DNA from: JBKBIP01 sp046297495
Lineage (GTDB): Bacteria; Planctomycetota; Planctomycetia; Gemmatales; Gemmataceae
Assembly: GCA_046297495.1 (NCBI GenBank)
Contig: JBKBIP010000019.1
Coordinates: 1-64,000 of the forward strand
Length of the DNA: 64,000 nt
Reading direction: 5' to 3'
Shown here: positions 18,801 through 26,849 of the stretch, in pieces
Layout: the number at the start of each line of letters is the position of its first letter
How positions within the stretch are numbered: the first letter of the stretch is position 1
Made by a program: the position numbers and the translations under genes
Notes under the pieces: model-generated
What the model saw: only the letters and a program-made list of their open reading frames with translations
What the model was told of the DNA's origin: nothing
Databases searched by the model: none

Positions 18801-19386
18801 AAATCTGATTGTTGAAGGTTTCCGGTGGCGCGTACAGCGGCGTGACGCCGCCCAAAATGCCCGAGGCATCCGACCGGCCCAGGTGCTTGACCAGCCCGAA
18901 ATCCGCTACCTTGACTCGGTCGCTGATGACGAAGAGATTGCGCGGCTTGACATCGAGGTGGAGCAGATTGTGCTTTTCCAGCATGTGATCCAGGGCTTCG
19001 GCGGTATCGCGGATATAGCGTAGCAGGGCATCGCGGGGAACTCCCACGAGGCCGGCTACTTGGCACTCCTGCCCGACGTCGTGCAGGCTCTTGTCGGCCA
19101 GTTCCATGACGATGACCAGCTCGCCGGATACGATCTCGATGCGGTCGAGCGACAGCACGAACGGATGCCGCACTTCCTTGATCCGTTGCAAGGCATGCAA
19201 CTCTTGCTCGGCGCGCACCCCCTCCGAATCCAGGGAGTTGAGATTGCCGTACACGAATTTAATGGCCTTGAAGATGCCGCCTGGCGCTTCGCACTTCCAG
19301 ACTTCGCCGAAACCGCCGCTACCGAGCGGTTCAATCAACCGATAGCCTGGAATTGGCTCCGCATCTGGCTCCCGCAGAAAGCTCAT
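15841..19386 (-). CDS. Serine/threonine protein kinase fused to a tubulin/FtsZ-superfamily domain
   Basis: I start at ATG 19386 (MSFLREPDAEPIPGYRLIEP), which has aaggtg upstream; the frame is open further. The 1181-residue protein begins with a Hanks-type kinase, about residues 14-275: glycine loop GSGGFGEVWK (22-31), Lys43 in AIK, HLDVKPRN (143-150; Leu replaces the usual Arg of HRD), DFG (162-164) and YAPPE. A Pro-rich linker (280-340) leads to a tubulin-like domain: TLIIGIGGFGRRALMDL (about 343) and the glycine-rich SAGGGGSGMLVDLG (500-513), corresponding to the GGGTGSG nucleotide loop of tubulin/FtsZ. The last 500 residues are helical with long Arg/Glu-rich stretches. No membrane span is seen, so it should be cytosolic. 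Likely partners and substrates are unknown. The gene stands alone, divergent from mgtE. Confidence 0.85.
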   Translation of the reverse strand: MSFLREPDAEPIPGYRLIEPLGSGGFGEVWKCEAPGGIFKAIKFVYGNLNSLDSEGVRAEQELHALQRIKEVRHPFVLSLDRIEIVSGELVIVMELADKSLHDVGQECQVAGLVGVPRDALLRYIRDTAEALDHMLEKHNLLHLDVKPRNLFVISDRVKVADFGLVKHLGRSDASGILGGVTPLYAPPETFNNQISPQSDQYSLAIVYQELLTGQRPFNGKNARQLAMQHMKEEPELRLLPEAERPVVARALAKDPGKRFPNCMAFVRALYLARNQSVRPELIQEAAPGNRPKTMADTMEDIFLENLPEPDAPPAPSPVMEGEEISQLGITVAQPQTGVLRPTLIIGIGGFGRRALMDLRCRFIDRFGELSNIPMMRFLYVDTDPDAPRLAARGAPEVALSTNEVCNLPLQPPSNYRRRMLEQLTDWLPREKLYGVPRSLQTQGSRALGRLAFTDNHLRFLARLRREMQQAAHPDALYQSVSQTGLALRDNTPRIHVIVSAGGGGSGMLVDLGYSLRRLLHQMRHTNAEITVFVFCGAPSDPATPPQEQANVYATLTELNHFFDSAIQFAAQYGVDGPRIVDASAPFNNVYLIQAAHRGPETLRDAIAHLSSYIFHDVTTGLGLRLDRSRRVQPSLNATPFRSFGTFAVWFPRGLLLRLGARQACARLLEEWQAVSEEEDSAELEAACARALADPGLRFEAVCASIEESAQIPSEGLPAEALTALLSHLEEQSQQMIALEDPGSWAKQALSRVRDWIGVSLQAETESGWRRSRLGRSFSTAIQQVALTWEEKLTEVAFGLMEHPGRRVAEAEAALTRFIQFCQDAVANQHARFEQQVQKTHLAWEHLDTALQRCVVGPTGFSFFMGGRTRRLLRVFIDHLAAYTRQRLAEDITGAGLQFYAALQGKLEERLRDLTFCRQRLRNLQEGFEAPSDEAFNLLSQGTPLDGNRSLSDSGSWMSPPPSTESFWDNIRQSATVRVVLPDGETDLERAASRFISGLTPEQWTQLDQALQDRVLTVLGGLHHVCMTSGDLLRNLARPLIEEAAHCLSDLLPITDVAEVELADISDEDDLAARARACLAQAAPLVAGKDTAQQHSFLLAPASEAGKRFSEDVKELMPDVHMVRVPGQADLMFCREQGYLSIEDIQRLLHPCQAAYENTAMVPSVSPHSRFDITDWSPLDT

Positions 19387-19873
19387 GGATTCACCTTGGA
19401 AGCTGAGGCGTGGCGACGAGTCCATATCATTGGAAGTAGGGAACCTAACCGTATCATCCAAGAGAAAGGACGGCAGGCAAGTTATGCTTCCCTTATCCCA
19501 TAATTCCGCCCGGCCCAACCACCGGAAAGAACATTGGAAGTTTATAGACGGGAAGTTGGCTTCCAGTGATGCGTTCTCTCCTTCCTAAAGAGAGAATCAT
19601 CACATCAATCATAACGCACATAATCGCGAAGGCAAGTACGAAGCGCGACGAACAGAGAACTTGTCCTGTTCGACATGGTTTGCGCACAGTGCGCCGACTG
19701 ACCGCTCGCCAGAGATCGCCCGGCATTTGGGGAAGCTCATGAACAGTCCCATCACCGAAGCCTGAGTCATGTCCACCTGCCGCGGTGGCACAAGAGAAAC
19801 AAGGGGCGTATATTGACCCACAGCACCAAGGGGCCGCGCCTGTTTTTTGGACTTGTTTAGCAAAGGATGTCGC
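19387..19873. other. Divergent promoter region between the kinase-tubulin gene and mgtE
   Basis: No gene is supported. A short hairpin (ttctctc/gagagaa, about 19570-19590) is present. I looked for an M-box magnesium riboswitch before mgtE and do not see its conserved core. Confidence 0.5.
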
Positions 19874-21229
19874 ATGGTCAACCAACTGCTGTTGCCGGAG
19901 CTACGCGAACTGTTGACCGACAAAAATGATGCCGCCTTATCGGAGTTTATGACCGAGTTCCATCCGGCCGTGATCGCAGAGTTCACCGAGGGCTTGTCAG
20001 TCGATGAAACCTGGTGTTTGTTGGATTACGCGCCGATCCCGTTGCAGGCAGACGTGTTCGCGTTCTATCCCCCCCGCAAGCAAGAGCAACTGGTGCAAGG
20101 CGTGGGGCGGGAACGCATGTCCCGACTGCTGGAAGCGATGTCGCACGACGACCGGGTGGACTTGCTGCAACGCCTGGACCGGAGCATCGTGGAGGAGCTA
20201 TTGCCGTTGGTGGCCCGCGCGGATCGCGAGGACATCCGCAAGCTGTTGTCCTACCCGGAGAACAGCGCCGGCGCCGTGATGACCACCGATTTCGCTTCCG
20301 TGCCTGAGAACGTGACGGTGGCGGAGGCCTTGACGCTATTACGTCAACAAGCCCCGTCCACCGAGACCATCTACTATGTTTACGTTCTCGACACCGAGCG
20401 CCGCCTACTTGGGGTTGTCTCGCTGCGCGACCTGATCGTGTCCCGTCCCGACACACTCATCCGCGACATCATGCACGAAGAGGTCATTGCCGTGCGTGTT
20501 GATCAAGACCAAGAGGAAGTCGCCCTCACCTTGGGGCGATACGACTTCCTGGCGCTACCGGTCACGGATGAGGACAACCGCTTGGTGGGGATCGTGACCT
20601 TCGACGACTTGGCCGACGTGGTCCAGAACGAAGCAACCGAAGACTTCCACCGCACGGCTGCCATCGCGCCACTGGCGCGGGGCTATGGGGATACCAACAT
20701 CTGGTCGCTGTATCAACGGCGTGTCGGCTGGCTGGTCGCGCTGGTGTTCGTGAACCTGGCTTCTTCCAGTGTCATCGCCGTGTACGAGGAAACCCTGCAA
20801 GCGGCCATCGCCTTGGCCTTTTTCCTGCCGTTGCTCATCGACAGCGGCGGCAACACCGGCTCCCAGGCCGCCACCCTGATCGTTCGCGCTCTCGCCATCC
20901 GAGAAATTAAATTGACACAGTGGTTGCGCACCACCTATCGGGAGTTATTGGTCGGGGCCAGCCTGGGGCTGACCATGGCGCTCGCCAGTTTCTTGCTGGG
21001 CTACATGCGGGCCGGCGTGGAAGTCGGCCTGATTGTCGGCATTTCCATGTTTAGCATCGTGCTCTTGACCAACCTGATTGGCGTGCTGTTGCCGTTCGTG
21101 CTGACTCGTCTCCATGTCGATCCGGCAGTGGCCAGCAGCCCGCTGATCACCACGGTTTCGGATGTCACCGGTCTATTAATCTACTTCTCCATCGCCACTT
21201 GGGTCATGGGTTATATGGGCAGACTGTAA
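19874..21229 (+). CDS. mgtE: MgtE-family magnesium transporter
   Basis: The start ATG 19874 is preceded by aaaggatg. The 451-residue protein shows the MgtE N-terminal superhelical domain (about 1-120), a CBS pair (about 130-250; SAGAVMTTDFASVPENVTV and LRDIMHEEVIAVRVDQDQEE types) and a C-terminal MgtE channel domain with five hydrophobic helices from about residue 285. That domain includes FLPLLIDSGGNTGSQAATLIVRALA, the family signature around the pore. MgtE carries Mg2+ into the cell and closes when cytosolic Mg2+ fills sites between the N, CBS and membrane domains. Length and domain order are normal for the family. Confidence 0.93.
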   Translation: MVNQLLLPELRELLTDKNDAALSEFMTEFHPAVIAEFTEGLSVDETWCLLDYAPIPLQADVFAFYPPRKQEQLVQGVGRERMSRLLEAMSHDDRVDLLQRLDRSIVEELLPLVARADREDIRKLLSYPENSAGAVMTTDFASVPENVTVAEALTLLRQQAPSTETIYYVYVLDTERRLLGVVSLRDLIVSRPDTLIRDIMHEEVIAVRVDQDQEEVALTLGRYDFLALPVTDEDNRLVGIVTFDDLADVVQNEATEDFHRTAAIAPLARGYGDTNIWSLYQRRVGWLVALVFVNLASSSVIAVYEETLQAAIALAFFLPLLIDSGGNTGSQAATLIVRALAIREIKLTQWLRTTYRELLVGASLGLTMALASFLLGYMRAGVEVGLIVGISMFSIVLLTNLIGVLLPFVLTRLHVDPAVASSPLITTVSDVTGLLIYFSIATWVMGYMGRL

Positions 21230-21230
21230 G

Positions 21231-21350
21231 ATGCCGCTCATCGCCACCCAGAAAGCCGTGGGCCGGTCCATCGACTTGGCGCTCGTGCCGGAACTCAAGG
21301 CCGTGCTTGCCATGCAGCGGCAAGAGGACCAGCAACCCAAAGAATCATAG
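21231..21350 (+). CDS. Possible small protein downstream of mgtE (39 aa)
   Basis: An ATG two bases after the mgtE stop opens a 39-codon frame, MPLIATQKAVGRSIDLALVP and on to TAG. The immediate adjacency would allow translational coupling, but the sequence matches nothing I recognise and has no strong ribosome binding site of its own. It may be chance. Confidence 0.3.
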   Translation: MPLIATQKAVGRSIDLALVPELKAVLAMQRQEDQQPKES

Positions 21351-21356
21351 CCATCT

Positions 21357-21635
21357 TCAGTTCCCTTTATCGGCCAACTGTTTCTCCAATTCGGCGATTT
21401 TCATTTTCAGGGCCGCGTTTTCGTCTTGTAGCTTTTTCAGGTCGGCCTGGGCTTGCTTCAAGTCCTTCTCAGCCTTGGCGGTCTTGGCATTCGCTTCCTG
21501 GACTTGGGCTTGCAGCAATGCCTTCTCGGTGGCATTGCTGGCGGGGTGTGATGTGATCTCAAAGAACTTGCTGACTACCAGTAGTCCAATACCCAAGAGG
21601 ACGACCAAACTGACACCGATCCAAAGATCACGCAT
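21357..21635 (-). CDS. Small membrane-anchored coiled-coil protein
   Basis: The 92-residue protein begins with an N-terminal hydrophobic segment (IGVSLVVLLGIGLLVVSKFF, about residues 6-25). From about residue 38 it is a continuous heptad-like helix rich in Ala, Lys, Glu and Leu (AEKDLKQAQADLKKLQDENA, then AELEKQLADKGN). It resembles Lpp-like or FtsB-like bitopic proteins in architecture only; no lipobox Cys is present. It lies 31 bp downstream of the MacB-type permease gene on the same strand, so it may be the last gene of the exporter operon. Function is unknown. Confidence 0.7.
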   Translation of the reverse strand: MRDLWIGVSLVVLLGIGLLVVSKFFEITSHPASNATEKALLQAQVQEANAKTAKAEKDLKQAQADLKKLQDENAALKMKIAELEKQLADKGN

Positions 21636-21666
21636 GATGCTCTCCTTGCCGTGGAGATGAACCCGG

Positions 21667-22884
21667 TTATTCGTAGCGCAGCGCCTCGATGGGATCGAGA
21701 CGGGAGGCTTTCAAGGCGGGATAGTAGCCAAAGAAAATGCCAATGCCGACCGGCACGGCCAATGCCAAAAACATGACAGCAGGGGAAAAGACCAACGGCC
21801 AATCGGCGAGGACCGCCAAGCCATAGGCCGCCAGGATTCCCAAAGTGATCCCCAACAAGCCGCCAATCAATGCCAGCACGACCGCTTCGATGAGAAACTG
21901 AATCAATACATCCATGCCCGTGGCGCCGACCGCCATGCGAATGCCGATCTCGCGGGTGCGTTCCGTGACCGAGGCCAACATGATGTTCATGATGCCGATA
22001 CCGCCGACCAACAGGGAAATGGACGCGATGATGGCCGTGAGCATCTGCATGACATTGGCCAGATAAACGGCCAACTGACTCATTTCCTGCACGCTGCTGA
22101 TGTCGTAGTTCGGAGTCGCGCCGGGTTTGAGCTGATGCCGTTGGCGCAAGACGCGGTCGATTTTATCCTTGGCCTGTTCGATGTCATCCTCGCTGCGGGC
22201 GGAGATGATAATCATGCCGATTTTCTCCTCCCCCACCAGCTTGCGTTGCAGCGTCGTGAGCGGCATGAATACTTGGTCGTCCTGGTCGGCGCCGGTCAAG
22301 ACCCGGCCTTTCGGCTCCACCACGCCGATGATCCGTACTGGCAGACGGTCAATGAGAATCGCTTGGCCGACAGGGTCTTCCGAGGGGTCAGGGAACAATT
22401 TCCAGCGCACGGTATCTCCCAGGACACAAACTGCCGACTGATTGCGCATGTGATTGTCATTAAAGAATCGGCCATGCCGCACGGTCCATTTGCGGATGCC
22501 GACGATCTCCGGCGTGGTGCCGACGATGAGCGTCCCCCAGTGCCGTTGTCGGGTGGAAATCAGCCGGTGCGTGAACTGCGACTCGGCCACGCCGCTGACC
22601 AACGAGCTGGCTTGCTTGCGAATGGCGTCGGCGTCCGCTTGGGCCAACGGCTCGAAATCGGCGATGACTCCCTGTTGGGTCCGCCCACCGGCTCGCACCA
22701 GGATGAGGTTTTTGCCAAAATCATCCAGATGGGATTCGAGCTTGCGCTGCGCGCCATCACCGGCGGACACCATCGCGATGACGGCGCTGATGCCGATGAC
22801 GATGCCCAAGCTGGTCAGGGTCGAGCGTCCCTTGTTGATCAGCAAGGCAGCCAGAGCAATGCGAATGGCAGAGAGTAAACCCAT
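21667..22884 (-). CDS. MacB-type ABC transporter permease (FtsX family)
   Basis: The 405-residue protein has an N-terminal membrane helix after MGLLSAIRIALAALLINKGR with TSLGIVIGISAVIAMVSAGD, a periplasmic MacB-type core domain (about 45-250), and three C-terminal helices with the FtsX signature GGIGIMNIMLASVTERTREI followed by GIRMAVGA. MacB-type pumps do not transport through the membrane directly but drive extrusion from the periplasm into a TolC-like duct. Here ATPase and permease are separate proteins. The order on the minus strand is adaptor, ATPase, permease, and the 66-bp spacer before this gene contains a family E repeat. Confidence 0.9.
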   Translation of the reverse strand: MGLLSAIRIALAALLINKGRSTLTSLGIVIGISAVIAMVSAGDGAQRKLESHLDDFGKNLILVRAGGRTQQGVIADFEPLAQADADAIRKQASSLVSGVAESQFTHRLISTRQRHWGTLIVGTTPEIVGIRKWTVRHGRFFNDNHMRNQSAVCVLGDTVRWKLFPDPSEDPVGQAILIDRLPVRIIGVVEPKGRVLTGADQDDQVFMPLTTLQRKLVGEEKIGMIIISARSEDDIEQAKDKIDRVLRQRHQLKPGATPNYDISSVQEMSQLAVYLANVMQMLTAIIASISLLVGGIGIMNIMLASVTERTREIGIRMAVGATGMDVLIQFLIEAVVLALIGGLLGITLGILAAYGLAVLADWPLVFSPAVMFLALAVPVGIGIFFGYYPALKASRLDPIEALRYE

Positions 22885-22903
22885 AGTTCAGAGGTCAGAA
22901 ATC

Positions 22904-22940
22904 AGAAGTCGGCGTTTAGCGGACTTGCCGCGGGCAAGCC
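22904..22940 (+). repeat. Dispersed motif family E, copy 2
   Basis: agaagtcggcgtttagcgg followed by acttgccgcgggcaagcc sits inside the exporter operon, between ATPase and permease genes. Copy 3 (25102-25138) matches it over 37 bases and lies at the other end of the same operon. Confidence 0.65.
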
Positions 22941-22950
22941 ACACCAAAGT

Positions 22951-23724
22951 CTAACGTGCCTTCAAAGACATCATCTTGCCACTACCATTGGCGCGATTGG
23001 CCGTTTCCGCTTCGCTGTCTTTTCCGTGCCATTGGATGACATCACTGGCAATCTGGCCGTCGCTGACGGTGACGATGCGGTCCGCGTGGCGGGCGATGGC
23101 GGCGTCATGCGTGACCAGAATGATGGTTTGGCCCAATTCCCGATTGAGGCGTTGAAACTCGGCCAGGATGTCCGCTCCATTTTGCGTGTCGAGGTTGCCG
23201 GTCGGTTCGTCAGCCAACAACATTTGCGGGCGATTGACCAAGGCTCGCGCGATGGCCACGCGCTGTTGCTGGCCGCCGGACAACTTCGCGGGAGTGTGGT
23301 TCGCGCGGTCGGCCACCCCCACCAATTCCAGCATCTCCAAGGCGCGGCGGCGGCGTTCCCGGCTGGACTCCCCCGCGTACAGCAACGGCAGTTCGACGTT
23401 TTCCACCGCGCTATAGCGTTTGAGCAGATTGAAACCCTGAAAGACGAAACCGAGCTTGCGATTGCGAAGGTGGGCCAGTTCCGCGCGACTTAATTGACTG
23501 ACATCTTGGCCATCAAAGCGATATTGGCCGCGCGTGGGCCGATCCAAACAGCCGATAATGTTCATCAGCGTTGATTTTCCCGATCCGCTGGCTCCCATGA
23601 TGGCCAGGAACTCCCCCCGGCGAATCGTCAGCGACACGCCGCGCAGGGCGTGGACCTGGACCTCGCCACTCTCATATATCTTGTGGATTTGGTCCAACTC
23701 GATGATGGTCAACGTCTCGCCCAT
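22951..23724 (-). CDS. ABC transporter ATP-binding protein, MacB/LolD type
   Basis: All ABC ATPase motifs are present: Walker A GASGSGKST near residues 44-52, Q-loop FVFQGFNLL, signature LSGGQQQRVAIARAL, Walker B MLLADEPTGNLD and the H-loop TLVTH-type IILVTHD. It is of the LolD/MacB/FtsE subgroup. I use ATG 23724 (MGETLTIIELDQIHKIY). An alternative TTG at 23757 overlaps the adaptor stop by four bases (TTGA) and would give translational coupling; both are in frame. It energises the permease encoded downstream. Confidence 0.92.
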   Translation of the reverse strand: MGETLTIIELDQIHKIYESGEVQVHALRGVSLTIRRGEFLAIMGASGSGKSTLMNIIGCLDRPTRGQYRFDGQDVSQLSRAELAHLRNRKLGFVFQGFNLLKRYSAVENVELPLLYAGESSRERRRRALEMLELVGVADRANHTPAKLSGGQQQRVAIARALVNRPQMLLADEPTGNLDTQNGADILAEFQRLNRELGQTIILVTHDAAIARHADRIVTVSDGQIASDVIQWHGKDSEAETANRANGSGKMMSLKAR

Positions 23725-23753
23725 GATGGTCGAATCGGTGTCGTGAGATTGAA

Positions 23754-25073
23754 TCAAAAGAGCTTGGGAAACTTCGGCGGCACGAACAGGCTACGCTGTT
23801 TTACCTGATGAATACTCGTGATCAATTCGGGAAGCTGTTCGGGTTGATCATGGCGCAGGCGGTCTTGAATCAACGGATCGGGGTCCCATTCCAACACCTG
23901 CTGGTATTCCGCTCCCCACAGACCGGCCTCCGTCAATCCTTCGCTGCCACGCAGCGCTTCCTCGCCAGGACCGCTCAGGCGAATGAAAATCGGCCACGGT
24001 TCATTGTCGTGGCGCAACATCCACACCGGCCGCCAATTTGGCTTGCCGCGCCAGGCTTCGAGCTTGTGCCGAGCAGCGGCGGTCATGTATTGGTCATCGA
24101 GCAGAAAGTCGAGCGCTTCCGTCGGCACCAGCCAGCTATCCTCACGCTGACGAGTGAGAATATCCACCGACACCGACATGCCAGGTCGTAGCCACCATTG
24201 ATCATGCACCGAGTCGTAATGATTCTCCACGTCGATGACCACTGGAAAATAGACGGCGCTTTGCACATGGTTCGGCACCGAGCGAATTTGCGTCACCTGC
24301 CCCTCAAAACGGCGGTCGTTCACGGTGAACACCGCGCGCAACCCAGGTCGAATTTGGTCAATATCCCCCTCGGCCACCTGAGCCACCAGTCGCATGCGCC
24401 CCAGGTCGCCGGCAATGGTGAACAACGGCGTGGCCGACAACGGTGATAAAGTCTGTCCCACCAAGACTTTCTTATCCAGAATCACACCTGTGATGGGAGA
24501 GCGGATAACCGTCATGTCCAATTGCAGTTGGGCAAGGTTCCGTGCCACATTGGCTTCATGTAGGCGTGCCTGAGCCATTTGAAGCGCCGCTTCGGCGGTT
24601 TGAAAATCCAGACGGGCTTTGGTGACATCCTTCTGTTGGCCGAACCCTTGCGCGAATAATTCCTGATGCCGTTCATAGGCCGACCGGGCCGCCGCCACCA
24701 CGGCCTCGACCCGACGGATTTCCGCGTTGGCCAAAGCCACGACGGCTTTGGCTTGTTCCAACTTCTCCCGCGCCAACCGATCGTCGAGCCGCAACAGTGG
24801 ATCGTCTTTGTTTACTTTCCGGTTGAAATCCGCTTGCGGCCAAATTTCCGCGACTTGTCCCGCTTGCGCGCATGTCACCAAGGCCATTTCGCGCGGTTGG
24901 AGTATGCCCGTAGTGTTGATCGATTCCACTACCCGCCCAAATTTGATCCCTTGACAGTGAAAGGCCTCTCGGGGCGGAAGATTCGCACCAGCGGCGAAGT
25001 AGTGTTGATGAACGAGGACATACCCCGCCACAACGGCACCGCTCAGCATCAAAAGCAGCAGCAGTTTTTTCAC
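23754..25073 (-). CDS. MacA/HlyD-type periplasmic adaptor of the exporter
   Basis: The 439-residue protein has an N-terminal membrane anchor (LLLLLMLSGAVVAGYVLV), a biotinyl-lipoyl-like half motif (GQVAEIWPQADFNRKVNKDDPLLRLD), a coiled-coil hairpin (about 95-180), the second lipoyl half (VIRSPITGVILDKKVLVGQTL) and beta-barrel/membrane-proximal segments. The last 150 residues are unusual for MacA: a Trp-rich segment (WRGKPNWRPVWMLRHDNEPWP) and an extended acidic tail. It links the inner membrane permease to an outer membrane channel; the TolC-type protein at 6569-8326 is a candidate. It is the first gene of the minus-strand operon. Confidence 0.88.
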   Translation of the reverse strand: MKKLLLLLMLSGAVVAGYVLVHQHYFAAGANLPPREAFHCQGIKFGRVVESINTTGILQPREMALVTCAQAGQVAEIWPQADFNRKVNKDDPLLRLDDRLAREKLEQAKAVVALANAEIRRVEAVVAAARSAYERHQELFAQGFGQQKDVTKARLDFQTAEAALQMAQARLHEANVARNLAQLQLDMTVIRSPITGVILDKKVLVGQTLSPLSATPLFTIAGDLGRMRLVAQVAEGDIDQIRPGLRAVFTVNDRRFEGQVTQIRSVPNHVQSAVYFPVVIDVENHYDSVHDQWWLRPGMSVSVDILTRQREDSWLVPTEALDFLLDDQYMTAAARHKLEAWRGKPNWRPVWMLRHDNEPWPIFIRLSGPGEEALRGSEGLTEAGLWGAEYQQVLEWDPDPLIQDRLRHDQPEQLPELITSIHQVKQRSLFVPPKFPKLF

Positions 25074-25101
25074 GAGCGCATTCGCCCTCGTTGTAGGAAT
25101 C

Positions 25102-25138
25102 AGAAGTCGGAGTTTAGCGGCCGAGCCACAGGCGAGCC
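25102..25138 (+). repeat. Dispersed motif family E, copy 3
   Basis: agaagtcggagtttagcgg followed by ccgagccacaggcgagcc, almost the same as copy 2 over 37 bases. Confidence 0.65.
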
Positions 25139-25325
25139 AACCTAACTTGCAAATTATTCAAGGATTAGGGATCCCTCATTATCCAGATTATCATTTTCTC
25201 ACACTCACTGGCTTCTGCCAAGGTCGTCGCTACTAAAAGATGCCAACGTTCCTTTACCTAGTGCGGCCATTTCGCCCCATCGAGTGAATTGCGGGAATCG
25301 TTAAATTCTGTCTCTCCGTGGTTTT

Positions 25326-25383
25326 CGGCGAGCGAGAGGCGTCAGAGCCCGGGTGATGGGCGTTACCAGGGGCTTCACGGCCC
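25326..25383. repeat. Dispersed palindrome family F, degenerate copy 1
   Basis: ggcgagcgagaggcgtcaga, then gcccggg, gttacc and ggggc, follows the order of copies at 45375 and 51955 but with weaker pairing. Confidence 0.4.
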
Positions 25384-25535
25384 CCACACGCCAGGAATGA
25401 TTCCCAATCGCCTCCCAAAAGCTCACCTTTCTTCACCTTTTCCCCCTTAGCCGGCATTGCTTCGTTTCGCCGGTCTGTCTATACTTAGGCCATTCCCACG
25501 ATTCGCTGGGTGAGCACTACAGGGAAGGATTCCCC

Positions 25536-26696
25536 ATGATGTCAACTTGCGCCGAGGCTCGGCCCTCCACGCATACCCTTTCCACTCGTCAAACGGACAA
25601 GCGCCGGTTTACCACGGCAGGGGCTTCCGCCACGCCGGAGCTTTCCATCGTCATCGTCAATTACTGCCAATGGCAGAACACAACCGCCTTGGTCCGCGTC
25701 ATTCAAGCGACGGCGGCAGCCCGGCAGGGGGCGGTGGAAGTCGTGGTAGTGGATAATCATTCGGCTCCGCACCCCCTTTGTCAGCGGTTGCGGCATTGGC
25801 CCGGGGTAGCGTTCCGGCGTTGGCGCGGCAATCAGGGTTTCGCCCGCGCGGCTAACGCGGGATGCCGGTTAAGTCAGGGGCGCTGGTTGTTGCTGCTCAA
25901 TCCTGATACCAGTCTTCCGCCGCAATTTATCAACGAAGTTTTGGCTCTGAGCGAACATCTGACGCAAACGCAGTCCCGTGTGGGCATCGTCGGCTTTGGC
26001 TTGCGTCATAGTGATGGCAGCCGGCAGTTGTCATCCGGCCCATTCCCCACCTTATGGAGCACCTTGTTGGGCTTGTTGCGCCCCCGACAGCAGCGGAAGT
26101 ATCACGCGGTTTCTAGTCAAGAATTCACACGGGTTCCTTGGGTGACAGGATGCTGCCTACTGGCGCGACGCGAGTGTTTACGGCAGGTGGGCGGCTTCGA
26201 TGACCGCTTTTTCCTGTATTACGAGGATGTGGACCTGTGCCGCCGCGCCACTGCCAAGGGCTGGCACGTGGGCTATGAGCCGCGCATTCATGCCGTGCAT
26301 CATCGGCCCTTGCACACCCGGCCCGTCCCTTCCTACCTGCGCGTGGTGACGCGCCATGCCTTGCTGACCTATGCCGCCAAGCATTGGCCACGCTGGCAGT
26401 TCCGTGCGTTGGCCGCTCTGATCCGCGGCGAAGCCTGGGGGCGATACTGGCTGGCTCGCCTGCTGGGAAACGCCGCCGCCGCCGAGCACTTCGCCCAGCT
26501 GCCCGCCGTGATTACCGACATTCGCCAGGGTTGGCTTGAGCATGCGCGCCAGCGCATCAAACAGCTGGCCCGCCGTTGTGAGCACCAAGCCCAGTACGAC
26601 ATGCAGAACCTCGATACCCCCGCCCTCTTCCAGCAGCGAAACAACTCGCTGCCTCAAGGTGTACCGGCCCCCCATGCGGGCGCGGCGGGGACATGA
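25536..26696 (+). CDS. Family 2 glycosyltransferase (rhamnosyltransferase-like)
   Basis: ATG 25536 follows gggaaggattcccc. After a 30-residue basic N-terminal tail, the GT-A domain shows LSIVIVNYCQWQNTTALVRV, VVVVDNHSAP, FRRWRGNQGFARAANAGC, LLLLNPDTSLP (the DxD-like Asp) and the acceptor-side GGFDDRFFLYYEDVDLCRRA. This pattern is typical of WbbL-like dTDP-rhamnosyltransferases and related enzymes that extend surface polysaccharides. Donor and acceptor cannot be told from sequence. The C-terminal 100 residues are Arg/Ala-rich and probably amphipathic. It is followed 153 bp later by a second GT2 gene, so the two likely act in one glycan pathway. Confidence 0.88.
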   Translation: MMSTCAEARPSTHTLSTRQTDKRRFTTAGASATPELSIVIVNYCQWQNTTALVRVIQATAAARQGAVEVVVVDNHSAPHPLCQRLRHWPGVAFRRWRGNQGFARAANAGCRLSQGRWLLLLNPDTSLPPQFINEVLALSEHLTQTQSRVGIVGFGLRHSDGSRQLSSGPFPTLWSTLLGLLRPRQQRKYHAVSSQEFTRVPWVTGCCLLARRECLRQVGGFDDRFFLYYEDVDLCRRATAKGWHVGYEPRIHAVHHRPLHTRPVPSYLRVVTRHALLTYAAKHWPRWQFRALAALIRGEAWGRYWLARLLGNAAAAEHFAQLPAVITDIRQGWLEHARQRIKQLARRCEHQAQYDMQNLDTPALFQQRNNSLPQGVPAPHAGAAGT

Positions 26697-26849
26697 GCCA
26701 CCCTCGAATATGGCAACTCCTTACCGTCACGGATTGGATGTCAGCAGTTGGGCTGAATTGCTCGCATTGGCGTAGAGCAGGGTGCGCTCGTCAGAAATAG
26801 TTTGTTTTGTCCAACGCTTGTCCGTAGCTTGTGCTCCAGGAAACGCCGC

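Larger units (their letters stand above)
25074..25535. other. Divergent intergenic region before the glycosyltransferases
   Basis: No gene is seen. It contains family E copy 3 (25102-25138) and an imperfect family F element (25326-25383). Promoters for the exporter (minus) and the glycosyltransferases (plus) must lie here. Confidence 0.5.

Noticed and set aside
19387..19873. M-box magnesium riboswitch before mgtE
   Set aside because: I looked for the conserved M-box core and stems and found only a short 7-bp hairpin.
25254..25457. Small minus-strand frame in the intergenic region
   Set aside because: No domain, no ribosome binding site, and it overlaps a repeat element.
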